Part shown: positions 17,377 through 26,158 of the stretch, one piece after another | Layout: each line of letters starts with the position of its first letter | How positions within the stretch are numbered: position 1 is the first letter of the stretch | NCBI GenBank assembly: GCA_002083395.1 | Contig: LWDH01000045.1 | Span: 1-54,765, forward strand | Source: Proteobacteria bacterium SG_bin4 | Lineage (GTDB): Bacteria; Pseudomonadota; Gammaproteobacteria; Burkholderiales; Nitrosomonadaceae | Direction of reading: 5' to 3' | DNA length: 54,765 bases | Notes under the pieces: generated by a model | Told to the model about the DNA's origin: nothing | What the model saw: only the letters and a program-made list of their open reading frames with translations | Database searches by the model: none | Position numbers and translations under genes: made by a program

Positions 17377-18246
17377 ATGATATATCTTAATGGCAAGTTC
17401 ATGCCGCTTGAAGAAGCCTTCATCCCGGTTCTCGATCGCGGTTTTATATTCGGTGATGGCGTGTATGAAGTGATACCCGCTTATTCCAGAAAACCGTTCC
17501 GGCTTCAAGAACATCTTGATCGACTGCAACACAGTTTGGATGGTATTCGCTTAAAAAATCCAATGAGCAATGACGAATGGAAAAATCTGCTCGAGCAACT
17601 GATTGCCAAGAATAGCAGCGAAGATCAATATATTTACTTGCATATTACACGCGGCGTTGCTAAACGCGACCATGCCTTTCCGGTAAATGTGCCGCCGACA
17701 GTTTTTATCATGAGCAACCCATTGCTTCCACCCCCAGCGGAATTGCTGGCTAGCGGCGCATCCGCCATCACCGCCATTGATAATCGCTGGATACGTTGCG
17801 ATGTCAAGGCGATTTCGTTGTTACCCAATGTTTTGCTACGCCAGCTCGCTGTCGATGTGCACGCGCTTGAAACTATCTTGATCCGTGACGGTTTTTTAAC
17901 AGAGGGCGCCGCGAGCAATATATTTATTGTAAAAAATAACGTCTTGTTAGCGCCGCCTAAAAGTCATTTAATGTTGCCGGGAATTACCTATGATGTCGTG
18001 CTGGAGCTGGCGGCGGAAAATCGCATTCCGCATGAAATCCGTGAAATCTCTGAAAACGAAGTCCGCGCAGCTGATGAAATTCTTTTAACATCTTCAACCA
18101 AAGAGATCATGCCAATTACTTTGCTGGATAATCAAGCCATTGGCGGTGGAAAACCCGGTGAACTCTTTGCACGGCTGCATGCGCTTTATCAGAATTACAA
18201 AGCCACGCATATGCGCGGCCATTCTTGCGGCTGCACGCATTCGTAA
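17377..18246 (+). CDS. dat: D-amino-acid transaminase
   Basis: This 289-residue class IV (fold type IV) PLP aminotransferase interconverts D-alanine and D-glutamate. The PLP lysine is Lys144 in CDVKAISLLPNV, and RGFIFGDGVYEV and the EGAASNIF block are typical. The C terminus ends in a short His/Cys-rich tail (HSCGCTHS) not expected for the catalytic fold, which might bind a metal. It lies 29 bp after the carboxypeptidase gene, fitting a role in supplying D-amino acids for peptidoglycan. Confidence 0.88.
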   Translation: MIYLNGKFMPLEEAFIPVLDRGFIFGDGVYEVIPAYSRKPFRLQEHLDRLQHSLDGIRLKNPMSNDEWKNLLEQLIAKNSSEDQYIYLHITRGVAKRDHAFPVNVPPTVFIMSNPLLPPPAELLASGASAITAIDNRWIRCDVKAISLLPNVLLRQLAVDVHALETILIRDGFLTEGAASNIFIVKNNVLLAPPKSHLMLPGITYDVVLELAAENRIPHEIREISENEVRAADEILLTSSTKEIMPITLLDNQAIGGGKPGELFARLHALYQNYKATHMRGHSCGCTHS

Positions 18247-18266
18247 AGCACGGCTGGTAATTCACA

Positions 18267-18533
18267 ATGTCTGAGCAATCTTCATTAATCGAATATCCCT
18301 GCGATTTTCCGATAAAGATTATGGGAAAAGCACAGCACGAGTTTACGCAAACGGCATTGGCGATTGTCCGTTATCATGCGCCGGATTTTGATGCCGAGAC
18401 CATGTCCGTCCGCGCCAGCAAAAATGGCACTTATCTAAGCATCACTTGCACCATCCGCGCTACTTCCCGCGCGCAGCTTGATGCCCTTTATCAGTCTCTA
18501 TCCAGCCATCCCATGATCGCAGTCGTCTTGTGA
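18267..18533 (+). CDS. ybeD: YbeD/DUF493 family protein
   Basis: An 88-residue protein of the YbeD family with the typical start (LIEYPCDFPIKIMGK) and ACT-like alpha/beta pattern ending in HPMIAVVL. The fold resembles regulatory ACT domains. A role linked to lipoate synthesis is suggested only by its conserved position beside lipB in many proteobacteria. Confidence 0.88.
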   Translation: MSEQSSLIEYPCDFPIKIMGKAQHEFTQTALAIVRYHAPDFDAETMSVRASKNGTYLSITCTIRATSRAQLDALYQSLSSHPMIAVVL

Positions 18534-18568
18534 TCATATAGTCTCCGTTGAAACACTCATAACTTCTC

Positions 18569-19210
18569 GTGCGCACATCTCAGCAATTCATCGTCAGAAT
18601 CATGGGATTGTCTGATTACCAGACCACCTGGCAAGCGATGAAGGATTTCACTCTCCAACGCGATGAACAGACAGCGGACGAAATCTGGTTATTGCAGCAC
18701 CCGCCGGTGTTTACGCAAGGCATTGCCGGAAAACCGGAGCATCTATTGCATGATCATGGAATTGCGGTGATCCGGACTGATCGTGGCGGCCAAATCACTT
18801 ACCACGGACCAGGACAACTAATTGCTTATTTACTGCTGGATTTACGCCGGTTGAAACTCGGTGTACGCGAATTAGTCCGAAGCATGGAACAAGCAGTGAT
18901 CGATCTGTTGCAGGATTATCAAGTGACTGCTTCTGGGCACAGCGAGGCGCCCGGCGTTTATGTTGGAAACGCCAAAATCGCATCGCTGGGTCTGAAAATT
19001 AAGAAAAACTATTGCTATCATGGTATTGCGCTTAATGTGAATATGAATCTGACACCATTCTCATACATCAATCCTTGCGGCTACCAAGGATTGCAAGTAA
19101 CGCAAACCAAAGACTTAGGTATTACCGATGGATTGGAAACTCTGAACGCTAAATTAGCAAACTCTCTTCAACAACACCTTCTCAAGAACATAAGTGATCG
19201 TACAACATGA
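18569..19210 (+). CDS. lipB: Octanoyl-[ACP]:protein octanoyltransferase
   Basis: This 213-residue enzyme moves the octanoyl group from acyl carrier protein to lipoyl domains such as GcvH. The catalytic pair is Cys170 (NPCGYQG) and Lys136 (VGNAKIASLG), and RGGQITYHGPGQLIAY forms the substrate pocket. The start is a GTG at 18569 without a good ribosome site; the ATG at 18602 would remove a strand that the family normally has, so GTG is preferred. Its end overlaps the start of lipA by 4 bp (ATGA). Confidence 0.93.
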   Translation: MRTSQQFIVRIMGLSDYQTTWQAMKDFTLQRDEQTADEIWLLQHPPVFTQGIAGKPEHLLHDHGIAVIRTDRGGQITYHGPGQLIAYLLLDLRRLKLGVRELVRSMEQAVIDLLQDYQVTASGHSEAPGVYVGNAKIASLGLKIKKNYCYHGIALNVNMNLTPFSYINPCGYQGLQVTQTKDLGITDGLETLNAKLANSLQQHLLKNISDRTT

Positions 19211-20154
19211 CCGCAGATACCCGTCAAAAAGGCGCTGATAAAACAGCTCGCAACCCCATCAAAATTGCCCCGCAATCGCGGGATGAGTTACTCCGCAAAC
19301 CTTCGTGGATTCGTGTTCGTTCACCCAACAGCGAGAATTATTATGAAGTCAAGCGGTTACTCCGTGAGCATAAATTGCATACCGTCTGCGAGGAAGCCTC
19401 TTGCCCTAATATTGGCGAGTGCTTTGGCAAGGGTACCGCAACATTCATGATTCTGGGGGACTTATGCACGCGCCGGTGCCCGTTTTGCGATGTTGCGCAT
19501 GGCCGCCCCAAACCGCCGGATGCCAATGAACCGTTGCACCTGGCGCAATCAATCGCCGCCATGCGACTGAAATATGTCGTGATCACCAGCGTTGATCGCG
19601 ACGATCTGCGGGATGGCGGCGCGCAGCACTTCGCCGAATGTATTCAAGCCATCCGCACGCATTCGCCGTCTACGCGGATAGAAATTTTAGTGCCCGATTT
19701 CCGCGGACGTTTGGAAATCGCGCTGGAAAAACTGGCTATCAGTCCGCCGGATGTATTAAATCACAACCTTGAAACGGTACCGCGGCTCTATAAACAATGC
19801 CGCCCCGGCGCGGATTACATGCACTCATTAAAGCTTTTAAAAGACTTTAAAGCGCTATTCCCACAAATCCCGACTAAATCCGGATTAATGCTTGGTTTGG
19901 GGGAAACTGACGAAGAAATTCTACAAGTGCTGCGCGATCTGCGCGAACATCAAGTCGAAATGCTGACAATCGGCCAATATCTGCAACCCAGCACCGGCCA
20001 TTTGCCGGTCATGCGTTACGTTACACCGGATGGATTTAAAGTATTTGAGAACGCTGCAATTGAAATGGGGTTCAGTCATGCCGCCTGTGGACCGATGGTT
20101 CGCTCCAGTTACCATGCGGATTTGCAGGCGCATGAATCGGGCTTGTTGAAATAA
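19207..20154 (+). CDS. lipA: Lipoyl synthase
   Basis: A 315-residue radical SAM enzyme that inserts two sulfur atoms into octanoyl-protein. The radical SAM cluster motif is CTRRCPFC (Cys87, 91, 94), and the sacrificial auxiliary cluster motif CEEASCPNIGEC has Cys61, 66 and 72; the C-terminal RSSYHA serine ligand is also present. It overlaps lipB by 4 bp. GcvH in this window is an expected substrate. Confidence 0.96.
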   Translation: MTADTRQKGADKTARNPIKIAPQSRDELLRKPSWIRVRSPNSENYYEVKRLLREHKLHTVCEEASCPNIGECFGKGTATFMILGDLCTRRCPFCDVAHGRPKPPDANEPLHLAQSIAAMRLKYVVITSVDRDDLRDGGAQHFAECIQAIRTHSPSTRIEILVPDFRGRLEIALEKLAISPPDVLNHNLETVPRLYKQCRPGADYMHSLKLLKDFKALFPQIPTKSGLMLGLGETDEEILQVLRDLREHQVEMLTIGQYLQPSTGHLPVMRYVTPDGFKVFENAAIEMGFSHAACGPMVRSSYHADLQAHESGLLK

Positions 20155-20180
20155 TGCCGGTTGAGGGGCTCACCGGGCTT

Positions 20181-20193
20181 TGTCAAATTGACA
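20181..20193. promoter_or_regulatory. 13-bp palindrome, possible operator
   Basis: TGTCAAATTGACA is a perfect palindrome around a central A in the gap between lipA and the next small gene. It resembles a binding site for a dimeric regulator, but no regulator can be assigned. Confidence 0.25.
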
Positions 20194-20331
20194 GGATCCG
20201 AAAAAATTCCCAAAATGATGGTGCGCTATCCGTCAGGCTTTATTCGTTTGCAACGTCAACGCAAGCAATAAGCTCCCGAATGCGCTTTGATTAAATAACG
20301 ATTGAATATTTTAAATTTAAATTTAAATTTT

Positions 20332-20691
20332 ATGAAAAAAATACTTTTACTGATTATTATCTCGCTGATGTTTTCCACGAATGTATACGCCAAAAAAGCC
20401 AAAGGCGGTGCCGGTAAAGGGGGCTTCAGCGCCAAGTCGGCACCAGCGCAGACCAATAAAACCACGGCTCCTGCCGACAAGTCCGCACCGGCTCCGGCAG
20501 CAAATGCAACATCTCCAGCCGCGAATGCTCCGGCGCAAAACCCTTCATTGTTACAATCAGCTATGCCAGCCCTGGTCGGGGGTGCAGTCGGCAGTTATAT
20601 TGGCAGTAAATTAGCCAGTGACGGCGAAGCTGACAGCACGGCAGCGGCCAAAGAGGAAAAGAAGGAAGATCACCCGTTAACAACCCGTTAA
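20332..20691 (+). CDS. Small exported alanine/proline-rich protein
   Basis: This 119-residue protein has a clear signal peptide (MKKILLLIIISLMFSTNVYA) and then a low-complexity Ala/Pro/Lys region. A short glycine-rich hydrophobic stretch (ALVGGAVGSYIGSKLA) and a charged tail follow. The start is inferred from the signal peptide; no Shine-Dalgarno is visible, since the 20 bases upstream are only A and T. The gene is short and of biased composition, but the signal peptide makes it credible. Function unknown. Confidence 0.55.
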   Translation: MKKILLLIIISLMFSTNVYAKKAKGGAGKGGFSAKSAPAQTNKTTAPADKSAPAPAANATSPAANAPAQNPSLLQSAMPALVGGAVGSYIGSKLASDGEADSTAAAKEEKKEDHPLTTR

Positions 20692-20779
20692 TGCAGGACA
20701 ATCATTTAACTTCAGTTTGAATCTCGCACTGATTCTTTAATAACCAAAAGGATCAGTGCCAAACACCCGCAAGCGCGGC

Positions 20780-21196
20780 TCAAGCATTAACAATCTCAAA
20801 ATCGTGGGTTATTGCTACCGTCTGCTTGAGCATGATGGAAGCCGAGCAATACTTCTCGGCAGATAAATTGATGGCACGTTCAATCGTCTGCGGATTCAAA
20901 TTATGTCCGGTAATAATGAAATGTAAATGAATACGGGTAAATACTTTTGGATCAACCGGCGCACGCTCGGCTTCAATCTCCACCACGCAATCGGTAATGT
21001 CTTGCCGGCTTTTTTTCAAAATCAATACCACATCAAAAGTCGTGCATCCACCCAGTCCCATCAGCATCATTTCCATCGGACGCGGCCCAAGATTCTGTCC
21101 ACCGGCTTCCGGCGCGCCATCCATCATTACCGAATGACCGCTGCCCGATTCGGCTAGAAAACTTACATTTCCATTCCATTTGATTCGAGTTTTCAT
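20780..21196 (-). CDS. OsmC/Ohr family protein
   Basis: A 138-residue OsmC-fold protein. The NLGPRPMEMMLMGLGGCTTFDVV helix carries the first conserved Cys, and SAEKYCSASIML carries the second. These two Cys are the peroxide-reducing pair in the family, so it probably detoxifies organic hydroperoxides in the cytoplasm. The E. coli YhfA subgroup is the closest by general pattern. It is followed by a shared terminator hairpin lying between it and the cytochrome gene. Confidence 0.85.
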   Translation of the reverse strand: MKTRIKWNGNVSFLAESGSGHSVMMDGAPEAGGQNLGPRPMEMMLMGLGGCTTFDVVLILKKSRQDITDCVVEIEAERAPVDPKVFTRIHLHFIITGHNLNPQTIERAINLSAEKYCSASIMLKQTVAITHDFEIVNA

Positions 21197-21252
21197 TTTT
21201 TTCCAAGGGTGCTATAGAAATTTCCAGTAACAAGCTAAAAGTGGTGCAAATA

Positions 21253-21282
21253 AAAAGCCGACGGTGTTAAGCGTCGGCTTTT
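21253..21282. terminator. Bidirectional hairpin terminator
   Basis: AAGCCGACG (21255-21263) pairs with CGTCGGCTT (21272-21280), flanked by A-run and T-run on either side, so it reads as a rho-independent terminator. It lies just downstream of the leftward cytochrome c-552 gene and upstream of the leftward OsmC gene. It most likely terminates the cytochrome transcript. Confidence 0.8.
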
Positions 21283-21298
21283 CTGAATTCTGAAAAGC

Positions 21299-21610
21299 TT
21301 ACTTCAGTGTCAGAATAAAATCAGCTAATACTTTAGCGTTTTCAGGGCTAACGTTAGCATTTGGCGGCATTGGGATTGGACCCCAAACTCCGTTGCTTCC
21401 CTTAAGGATTTTATCTGCCAAATATGCAGAAGCATCCGCTTGGCCTGCGTATTTACCAGCGATATCTTTCAGGCTAGGACCAACCAATTTGGTATCCACA
21501 TTGTGGCAATTCAAACAACCACTGTTTTTTGCTAGATCAGCATCAGCTTGTGCGACACCAGCTAACAAAAAGGCAGATGCAGCAACTGCTCCAATTAAAA
21601 TTTTTCTCAT
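21299..21610 (-). CDS. Cytochrome c-552 (class I)
   Basis: This 103-residue precursor has a signal peptide (residues 1-22), one haem site CLNCH (Cys32, Cys35, His36) and the axial Met81 in GPIPMPPNANV. The mature protein of about 81 residues resembles the Nitrosomonas cytochrome c-552 I recall, including the start DADLAK, the VGPSLKDIAGKYA block and the LADFILTLK end. In ammonia oxidisers this periplasmic carrier passes electrons from the hydroxylamine branch to the terminal oxidase and other acceptors. An AAGGA ribosome site precedes the ATG. It is monocistronic. Confidence 0.93.
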   Translation of the reverse strand: MRKILIGAVAASAFLLAGVAQADADLAKNSGCLNCHNVDTKLVGPSLKDIAGKYAGQADASAYLADKILKGSNGVWGPIPMPPNANVSPENAKVLADFILTLK

Positions 21611-21836
21611 TTCTCTTCCTTGTTAAAATTATAAAAGGGTTGTTATTCTAACCCGAACTTTACAGACTTGCAGCAATTCCTGTAAGTTTGTAATTATCCG
21701 CATAAAACTAGCTGTTTACAATCGAATGTTTACTTACCTTACTGAGCAGGCTGCTAGCTCCGATGATACTGCGTTCCTAAGACTTTATCGAAAATAATTT
21801 AGTTCCGGGGAACATGAAATTTAAACAACTGCCAAA

Positions 21837-23510
21837 TTAGCCGGTTATTGCACCAGCGCTGGCACTTGAAACAAGCTTCGCATACTTCGCCAATACCCCA
21901 CGCGAATAGCGCGGTTGTGGCGGCCGCCAGGCAGTGCGGCGCTGCGCCAGTACATCATCCGGAACATTTAATTGCAATAGCCGTTGTTCTGCATCGATGG
22001 TAATGGAATCGCCTTCCTGCACCAAAGCGATCGTACCCCCCACATAAGCTTCGGGAGCCACATGCCCTACCACCATGCCATAGGTGCCGCCTGAAAAACG
22101 CCCGTCGGTGATCAAACCGACCGAGTCGCCCAATCCTTCCCCGATTAGCGCCGAAGTGGGTGACAGCATCTCACGCATACCTGGACCGCCTTTAGGTCCT
22201 TCATAACGAATAACAACCACATCGCCGGGCTGGATTTTGCGCGCCAGAATCGCTTCCATGCAAGTCTCTTCAGATTCAAATACACGCGCCGGTCCGGTAA
22301 TTTTCGGATTCTTGATACCGGAGATTTTTGCGACACATCCTTCCGTCGATAAATTGCCTTTTAGAATAGCCAAATGGCCTTGTGCATACAACGGATTATC
22401 CCATTGCCGAATTACTTGCTGATCCGCACGAGGGATATCTGGAACGTCTTTCAAAACCTCCGCGATCGTTTGTCCGCTGATGGTGATGCAGTCGCCATGC
22501 AGCAAACCATGATTCAACAACAGCTTCATCACTTGCGGAATACCTCCTGCCTGATGAAGATCTGCTGTTACGTATCGACCGGATGGTTTCAGATCGCACA
22601 ATACCGGCACCTTGGCGCGCATCCGCTCGAAATCGTCAATATTCCACTCAACTTCGGCTGCATGCGCAATTGCCAGGAAATGCAAAATAGCGTTGGTCGA
22701 ACCGCCGACCGCCATGATTACTGCCACTGCATTTTCAATCGATTTGCGGGTAATGATATCGCGAGGAAGAATCTGTTTTTTTATCGCATCAACCAAAACC
22801 CTGGCTGACTCCCCGGCACTGACCAATTTATCATCATCTTCCGCTGACATTGTCGAAGAATATGGCAAGCTCATGCCCATCGCCTCGAACGCTGATGACA
22901 TGGTATTGGCGGTAAACATACCGCCGCAAGATCCGGCTCCCGGGCAAGCATGACGTTCGATTTGCAGCAACTCCGCGTCGTCGATTTTATGCGCGCTGTG
23001 CTGACCAACCGCCTCGAACACACTGACAATCGTCAAGTCCTGGTTTTTATAGCGCCCCGGCTTGATCGTACCGCCGTATACAAATATCGCCGGCACATTC
23101 ATGCGGGCGATCGCAATCATCGCACCCGGCATATTTTTATCGCAGCCACCAATCGCAATCACGCCATCCATGCTCTCCGCTTGCACGCAGGTTTCAATCG
23201 AATCGGCGATCACTTCGCGCGATACCAGAGAATATTTCATGCCTTCGGTACCCATTGAAATGCCATCCGAAACCGTGATGGTACCAAACATCTGCGGCAT
23301 GGCACCGGCTTGCCGCAGCGCAGATTCGGCTTTTAGCGACAATTCATTCAATCCTTTATTACACGGTGTAATTGTTGAATAACCATTGGCCACACCGACA
23401 ATCGGCTTATTAAAGTCTTCATCGCCGAAACCAACCGCACGCAACATGGCACGGCTGGGGGCATGTTGAACACCCTGGGTGATGGCTTGGCTACGTTTAT
23501 TGTCTGGCAT
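21837..23510 (-). CDS. ilvD: Dihydroxy-acid dehydratase
   Basis: A 557-residue iron-sulfur dehydratase of branched-chain amino-acid synthesis that makes 2-ketoisovalerate and its homologue. Cluster cysteines lie in GGCDKNMPG and CPGAGSCGGMFTANTM, with the first near PCNKGL. The ATG at 23510 is chosen because AGGAG lies just upstream and MPDNKRSQAITQG is the family start; the frame is open to 23561. It is divergent from lgt. Confidence 0.96.
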   Translation of the reverse strand: MPDNKRSQAITQGVQHAPSRAMLRAVGFGDEDFNKPIVGVANGYSTITPCNKGLNELSLKAESALRQAGAMPQMFGTITVSDGISMGTEGMKYSLVSREVIADSIETCVQAESMDGVIAIGGCDKNMPGAMIAIARMNVPAIFVYGGTIKPGRYKNQDLTIVSVFEAVGQHSAHKIDDAELLQIERHACPGAGSCGGMFTANTMSSAFEAMGMSLPYSSTMSAEDDDKLVSAGESARVLVDAIKKQILPRDIITRKSIENAVAVIMAVGGSTNAILHFLAIAHAAEVEWNIDDFERMRAKVPVLCDLKPSGRYVTADLHQAGGIPQVMKLLLNHGLLHGDCITISGQTIAEVLKDVPDIPRADQQVIRQWDNPLYAQGHLAILKGNLSTEGCVAKISGIKNPKITGPARVFESEETCMEAILARKIQPGDVVVIRYEGPKGGPGMREMLSPTSALIGEGLGDSVGLITDGRFSGGTYGMVVGHVAPEAYVGGTIALVQEGDSITIDAEQRLLQLNVPDDVLAQRRTAWRPPQPRYSRGVLAKYAKLVSSASAGAITG

Positions 23511-23604
23511 GCTTGCTCCTGAATGAGAAGAAAAATATAAGAAAAGCGCACACAACTGCACTTGCTATAATAGTTGATATTTTACCGTAAATAAGGCCGA
23601 AACT

Positions 23605-24435
23605 ATGCTCGTTCATCCGCAAATTGATCCCGTTGCCATCTCCCTGGGTCCGCTTTCCATTCACTGGTATGGATTGATGTATTTATTGGGTTTTGCGTTG
23701 TTCATTTTGCTCGGACGATATCGCATCAAACACCACCCGCATGCTCTTTTCACCTATGAAATGCTGGATGATGCATTATTTTACGGTATGTTGGGAGTAG
23801 TCCTCGGTGGACGGCTAGGCCATGTGTTGTTTTACCAGTTCGGCTATTACTTGGAACATCCATTACAGATATTCGCCATCTGGGAAGGCGGTATGTCATT
23901 TCATGGGGGATTTCTGGGTGTCTTCATTGCCATGATTATGCTCGCTCGCAAATATCATTTATCCTGGCTTGCGGTCACTGATTTTGTGATTCCGTTGATT
24001 CCTCCGGGATTAGCAGCAGGCCGTATCGGTAATTTTATCAATGCCGAATTGTGGGGGCGCCCCACCGATGGTCCGTGGGGCATGGTTTTCCCACATGTTG
24101 ACGAACTGCCTCGCCATCCCTCGCAGCTCTATCAATTCGCGTTGGAAGGATTATTGCTATTCATCATTATTTGGATTTATTCGTCCAAACCACGCGCGAC
24201 CGGCGCTGTCACCGGCATGTTCATGATTGGTTATGGTATTTTCCGCTCAATCGCAGAATTTTTCCGTGAACCCGAAGATGGATTTATGGGGATCCTGACT
24301 TTAGGTGTTACGATGGGACAATGGTTGTCAATTCCCATGATTATTGCAGGTATCGCCGCCTTACTGTGGTCAAGACGTCAAACTGCCACCTCGCAAAATC
24401 ATAAAAAGCAAACGCCGAAGCGCCAGCGCAAGTAG
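23605..24435 (+). CDS. lgt: Prolipoprotein diacylglyceryl transferase
   Basis: A 276-residue multi-pass inner-membrane enzyme that attaches diacylglycerol from phosphatidylglycerol to the lipobox cysteine of prolipoproteins. The signature AGRIGNFINAELWGRPTDGPWGM holds the essential Arg and Asn, and the HWYGLMYLLGF and GGMSFHGGFLG blocks are present. The tail is lysine/arginine-rich and cytoplasmic. One predicted substrate in this window is the glycine-zipper lipoprotein at 824-1366. Confidence 0.96.
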   Translation: MLVHPQIDPVAISLGPLSIHWYGLMYLLGFALFILLGRYRIKHHPHALFTYEMLDDALFYGMLGVVLGGRLGHVLFYQFGYYLEHPLQIFAIWEGGMSFHGGFLGVFIAMIMLARKYHLSWLAVTDFVIPLIPPGLAAGRIGNFINAELWGRPTDGPWGMVFPHVDELPRHPSQLYQFALEGLLLFIIIWIYSSKPRATGAVTGMFMIGYGIFRSIAEFFREPEDGFMGILTLGVTMGQWLSIPMIIAGIAALLWSRRQTATSQNHKKQTPKRQRK

Positions 24436-24459
24436 CTGCTCAACGATCAGCAAGCAATA

Positions 24460-24828
24460 CTATTGTTTCTTCCCGGCACGATCGACTTCGGTTTCCTCGA
24501 TGATCTGCGCATCCTCGATAATTACCGTTTGTCCGGTTTCACTTTGCCGGTTTATTTCTTCGTCAGGGGATTGCTTTGCATTTTCAAATTTTCTCCGCCA
24601 CCACCAAAAACGAATGCCTACAACCACCACTGCGACGGCCAATAACGCAAGAAATGCGGCAAAAAAGAAAAAACCAAGCACCGCCAGCAGAGCAATCACT
24701 GGAATCATAATGGCATAAGTAATCCATCGATTCAGAGGGGAGACCGGAACCCGGCGATACTCTCCGGATTCATCCTGTTGATAGTTGGAAATCCGATGGA
24801 TAATTATTTTTCTCTCTTCGTCTTTCAT
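24460..24828 (-). CDS. Small two-helix membrane protein
   Basis: This 122-residue protein has two close hydrophobic segments (about residues 35-72) separated by FFFAAF, followed by a basic WWWRRK boundary and an acidic C terminus. No family was recognised. Its start overlaps the end of pepP by 4 bp (ATGA), so it is likely made from the same transcript as amgK-murU-pepP. Confidence 0.65.
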   Translation of the reverse strand: MKDEERKIIIHRISNYQQDESGEYRRVPVSPLNRWITYAIMIPVIALLAVLGFFFFAAFLALLAVAVVVVGIRFWWWRRKFENAKQSPDEEINRQSETGQTVIIEDAQIIEETEVDRAGKKQ

Positions 24829-26138
24829 TGCATAAGCTCCTCTATGGCGGCTATGGTCTTAGGTGCCGCCTCTGTCAGTATTTCATGCCCGGCTGGCGTC
24901 ACCACCACATCGTCCTCGATACGGATACCAATATTCCAGAAATTCTCGGGGACATTATCTGCTGGGCGGATATAGCAACCCGGCTCCACCGTCAGCACCA
25001 TGCCCGGCTGCAACTCGCGCCATTCGCCTTTTTGTTTATACTCGCCGACATCGTGCACATCCATGCCTAGCCAGTGCCCGGTACGGTGCATATAAAACCT
25101 TTTATAATCTTCCGATTCCAGCACTTCGTCGACGCTGCCTCGGCACAATTCCAGATCAATAAACCCCTGCGCCAGCACTTGCAGCGCTGCTTGATGCGGA
25201 TCGTTCCAGCGGCTGCCCGGTCTCACTTCGGCAATCGCGGCCGCTTGAGCCGCCAAGACCAATTGGTAAATATCGCGTTGTGCCGCGGTAAACTTGCCAT
25301 TGACCGGGAATGTCCGGGTGATGTCGGAAGCATAACCGTTTAATTCACACCCGGCGTCGATCAATAACAAGTCCCCCGGCTTGAGTTCGGCATCGTTCAG
25401 AACATAATGCAGAATACACGCATTGGCGCCACCCGCGACAATCGATGTATAAGCTGGCGCTTGCGCGCCATGCCGGTAAAAAGTATGCAGTAGTTCAGCT
25501 TCAATCTCATATTCCCGCATTCCGGGACACACCGCTTGCATCGCGCGCTGATGAGCTTGCGCTGAAATATCCGCAGCACGTTGCATTATTTGCAATTCCT
25601 CAGTGCTTTTTATCAACCGCATTTCGTCCAGTATAGCCCGGTAATCATAAATCTCCCGTGGTGCGGTTACGCCGGTCCGCGCCAAATCACGCACGCGATT
25701 CAACCAGCCGACAACGCGTTGATCCCAGTTCTGATCCTGTCCCAACGCAGTGTAAACCGCGGGTTGATCGGATAACAAACCTGGAAGCAATTCATCGAGC
25801 CTGGCAAGCGAATAAGCTTCATCAAAATAAAAAGCTTCTTTAGCTGCCTCTGGCCCGAAGCGGTAACCATCCCAAATTTCGCGCTCTACATTCTTTTCAC
25901 GGCAAAACAAAATATGCTTGGCCGGTTCCTGAGCGGTCGCCGCGACAATTACCAGCACTGCTTCGGGTTCGCGAAAGCCGGTCAAATAATAAAAGTAACT
26001 ATCGAAGCGATAGGGATAATGCGCATCTCGATTGCGCAACCGTTCCGGCGCCGTAGGAATAATCGCAACACCGTTTTGCATTTTTTCAGCAAAAAGTTTG
26101 CGGCGTGCGATAAATGGTTGTATTTGCGTCATAGTCAC
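24825..26138 (-). CDS. pepP: Xaa-Pro aminopeptidase
   Basis: A 437-residue M24B metallopeptidase removing the first residue ahead of proline. The dimetal ligands are seen in DAGCELNGYASDITRTFP, HRTGHWLGMDVHDVG, TVEPGCYI and GIRIEDDVVVT. The N-terminal aminopeptidase P domain (about residues 1-150) is also present. It lies 20 bp after murU. Confidence 0.93.
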   Translation of the reverse strand: MTMTQIQPFIARRKLFAEKMQNGVAIIPTAPERLRNRDAHYPYRFDSYFYYLTGFREPEAVLVIVAATAQEPAKHILFCREKNVEREIWDGYRFGPEAAKEAFYFDEAYSLARLDELLPGLLSDQPAVYTALGQDQNWDQRVVGWLNRVRDLARTGVTAPREIYDYRAILDEMRLIKSTEELQIMQRAADISAQAHQRAMQAVCPGMREYEIEAELLHTFYRHGAQAPAYTSIVAGGANACILHYVLNDAELKPGDLLLIDAGCELNGYASDITRTFPVNGKFTAAQRDIYQLVLAAQAAAIAEVRPGSRWNDPHQAALQVLAQGFIDLELCRGSVDEVLESEDYKRFYMHRTGHWLGMDVHDVGEYKQKGEWRELQPGMVLTVEPGCYIRPADNVPENFWNIGIRIEDDVVVTPAGHEILTEAAPKTIAAIEELMQ

Positions 26139-26158
26139 ATATCAAGGTGTCGTTGAGC

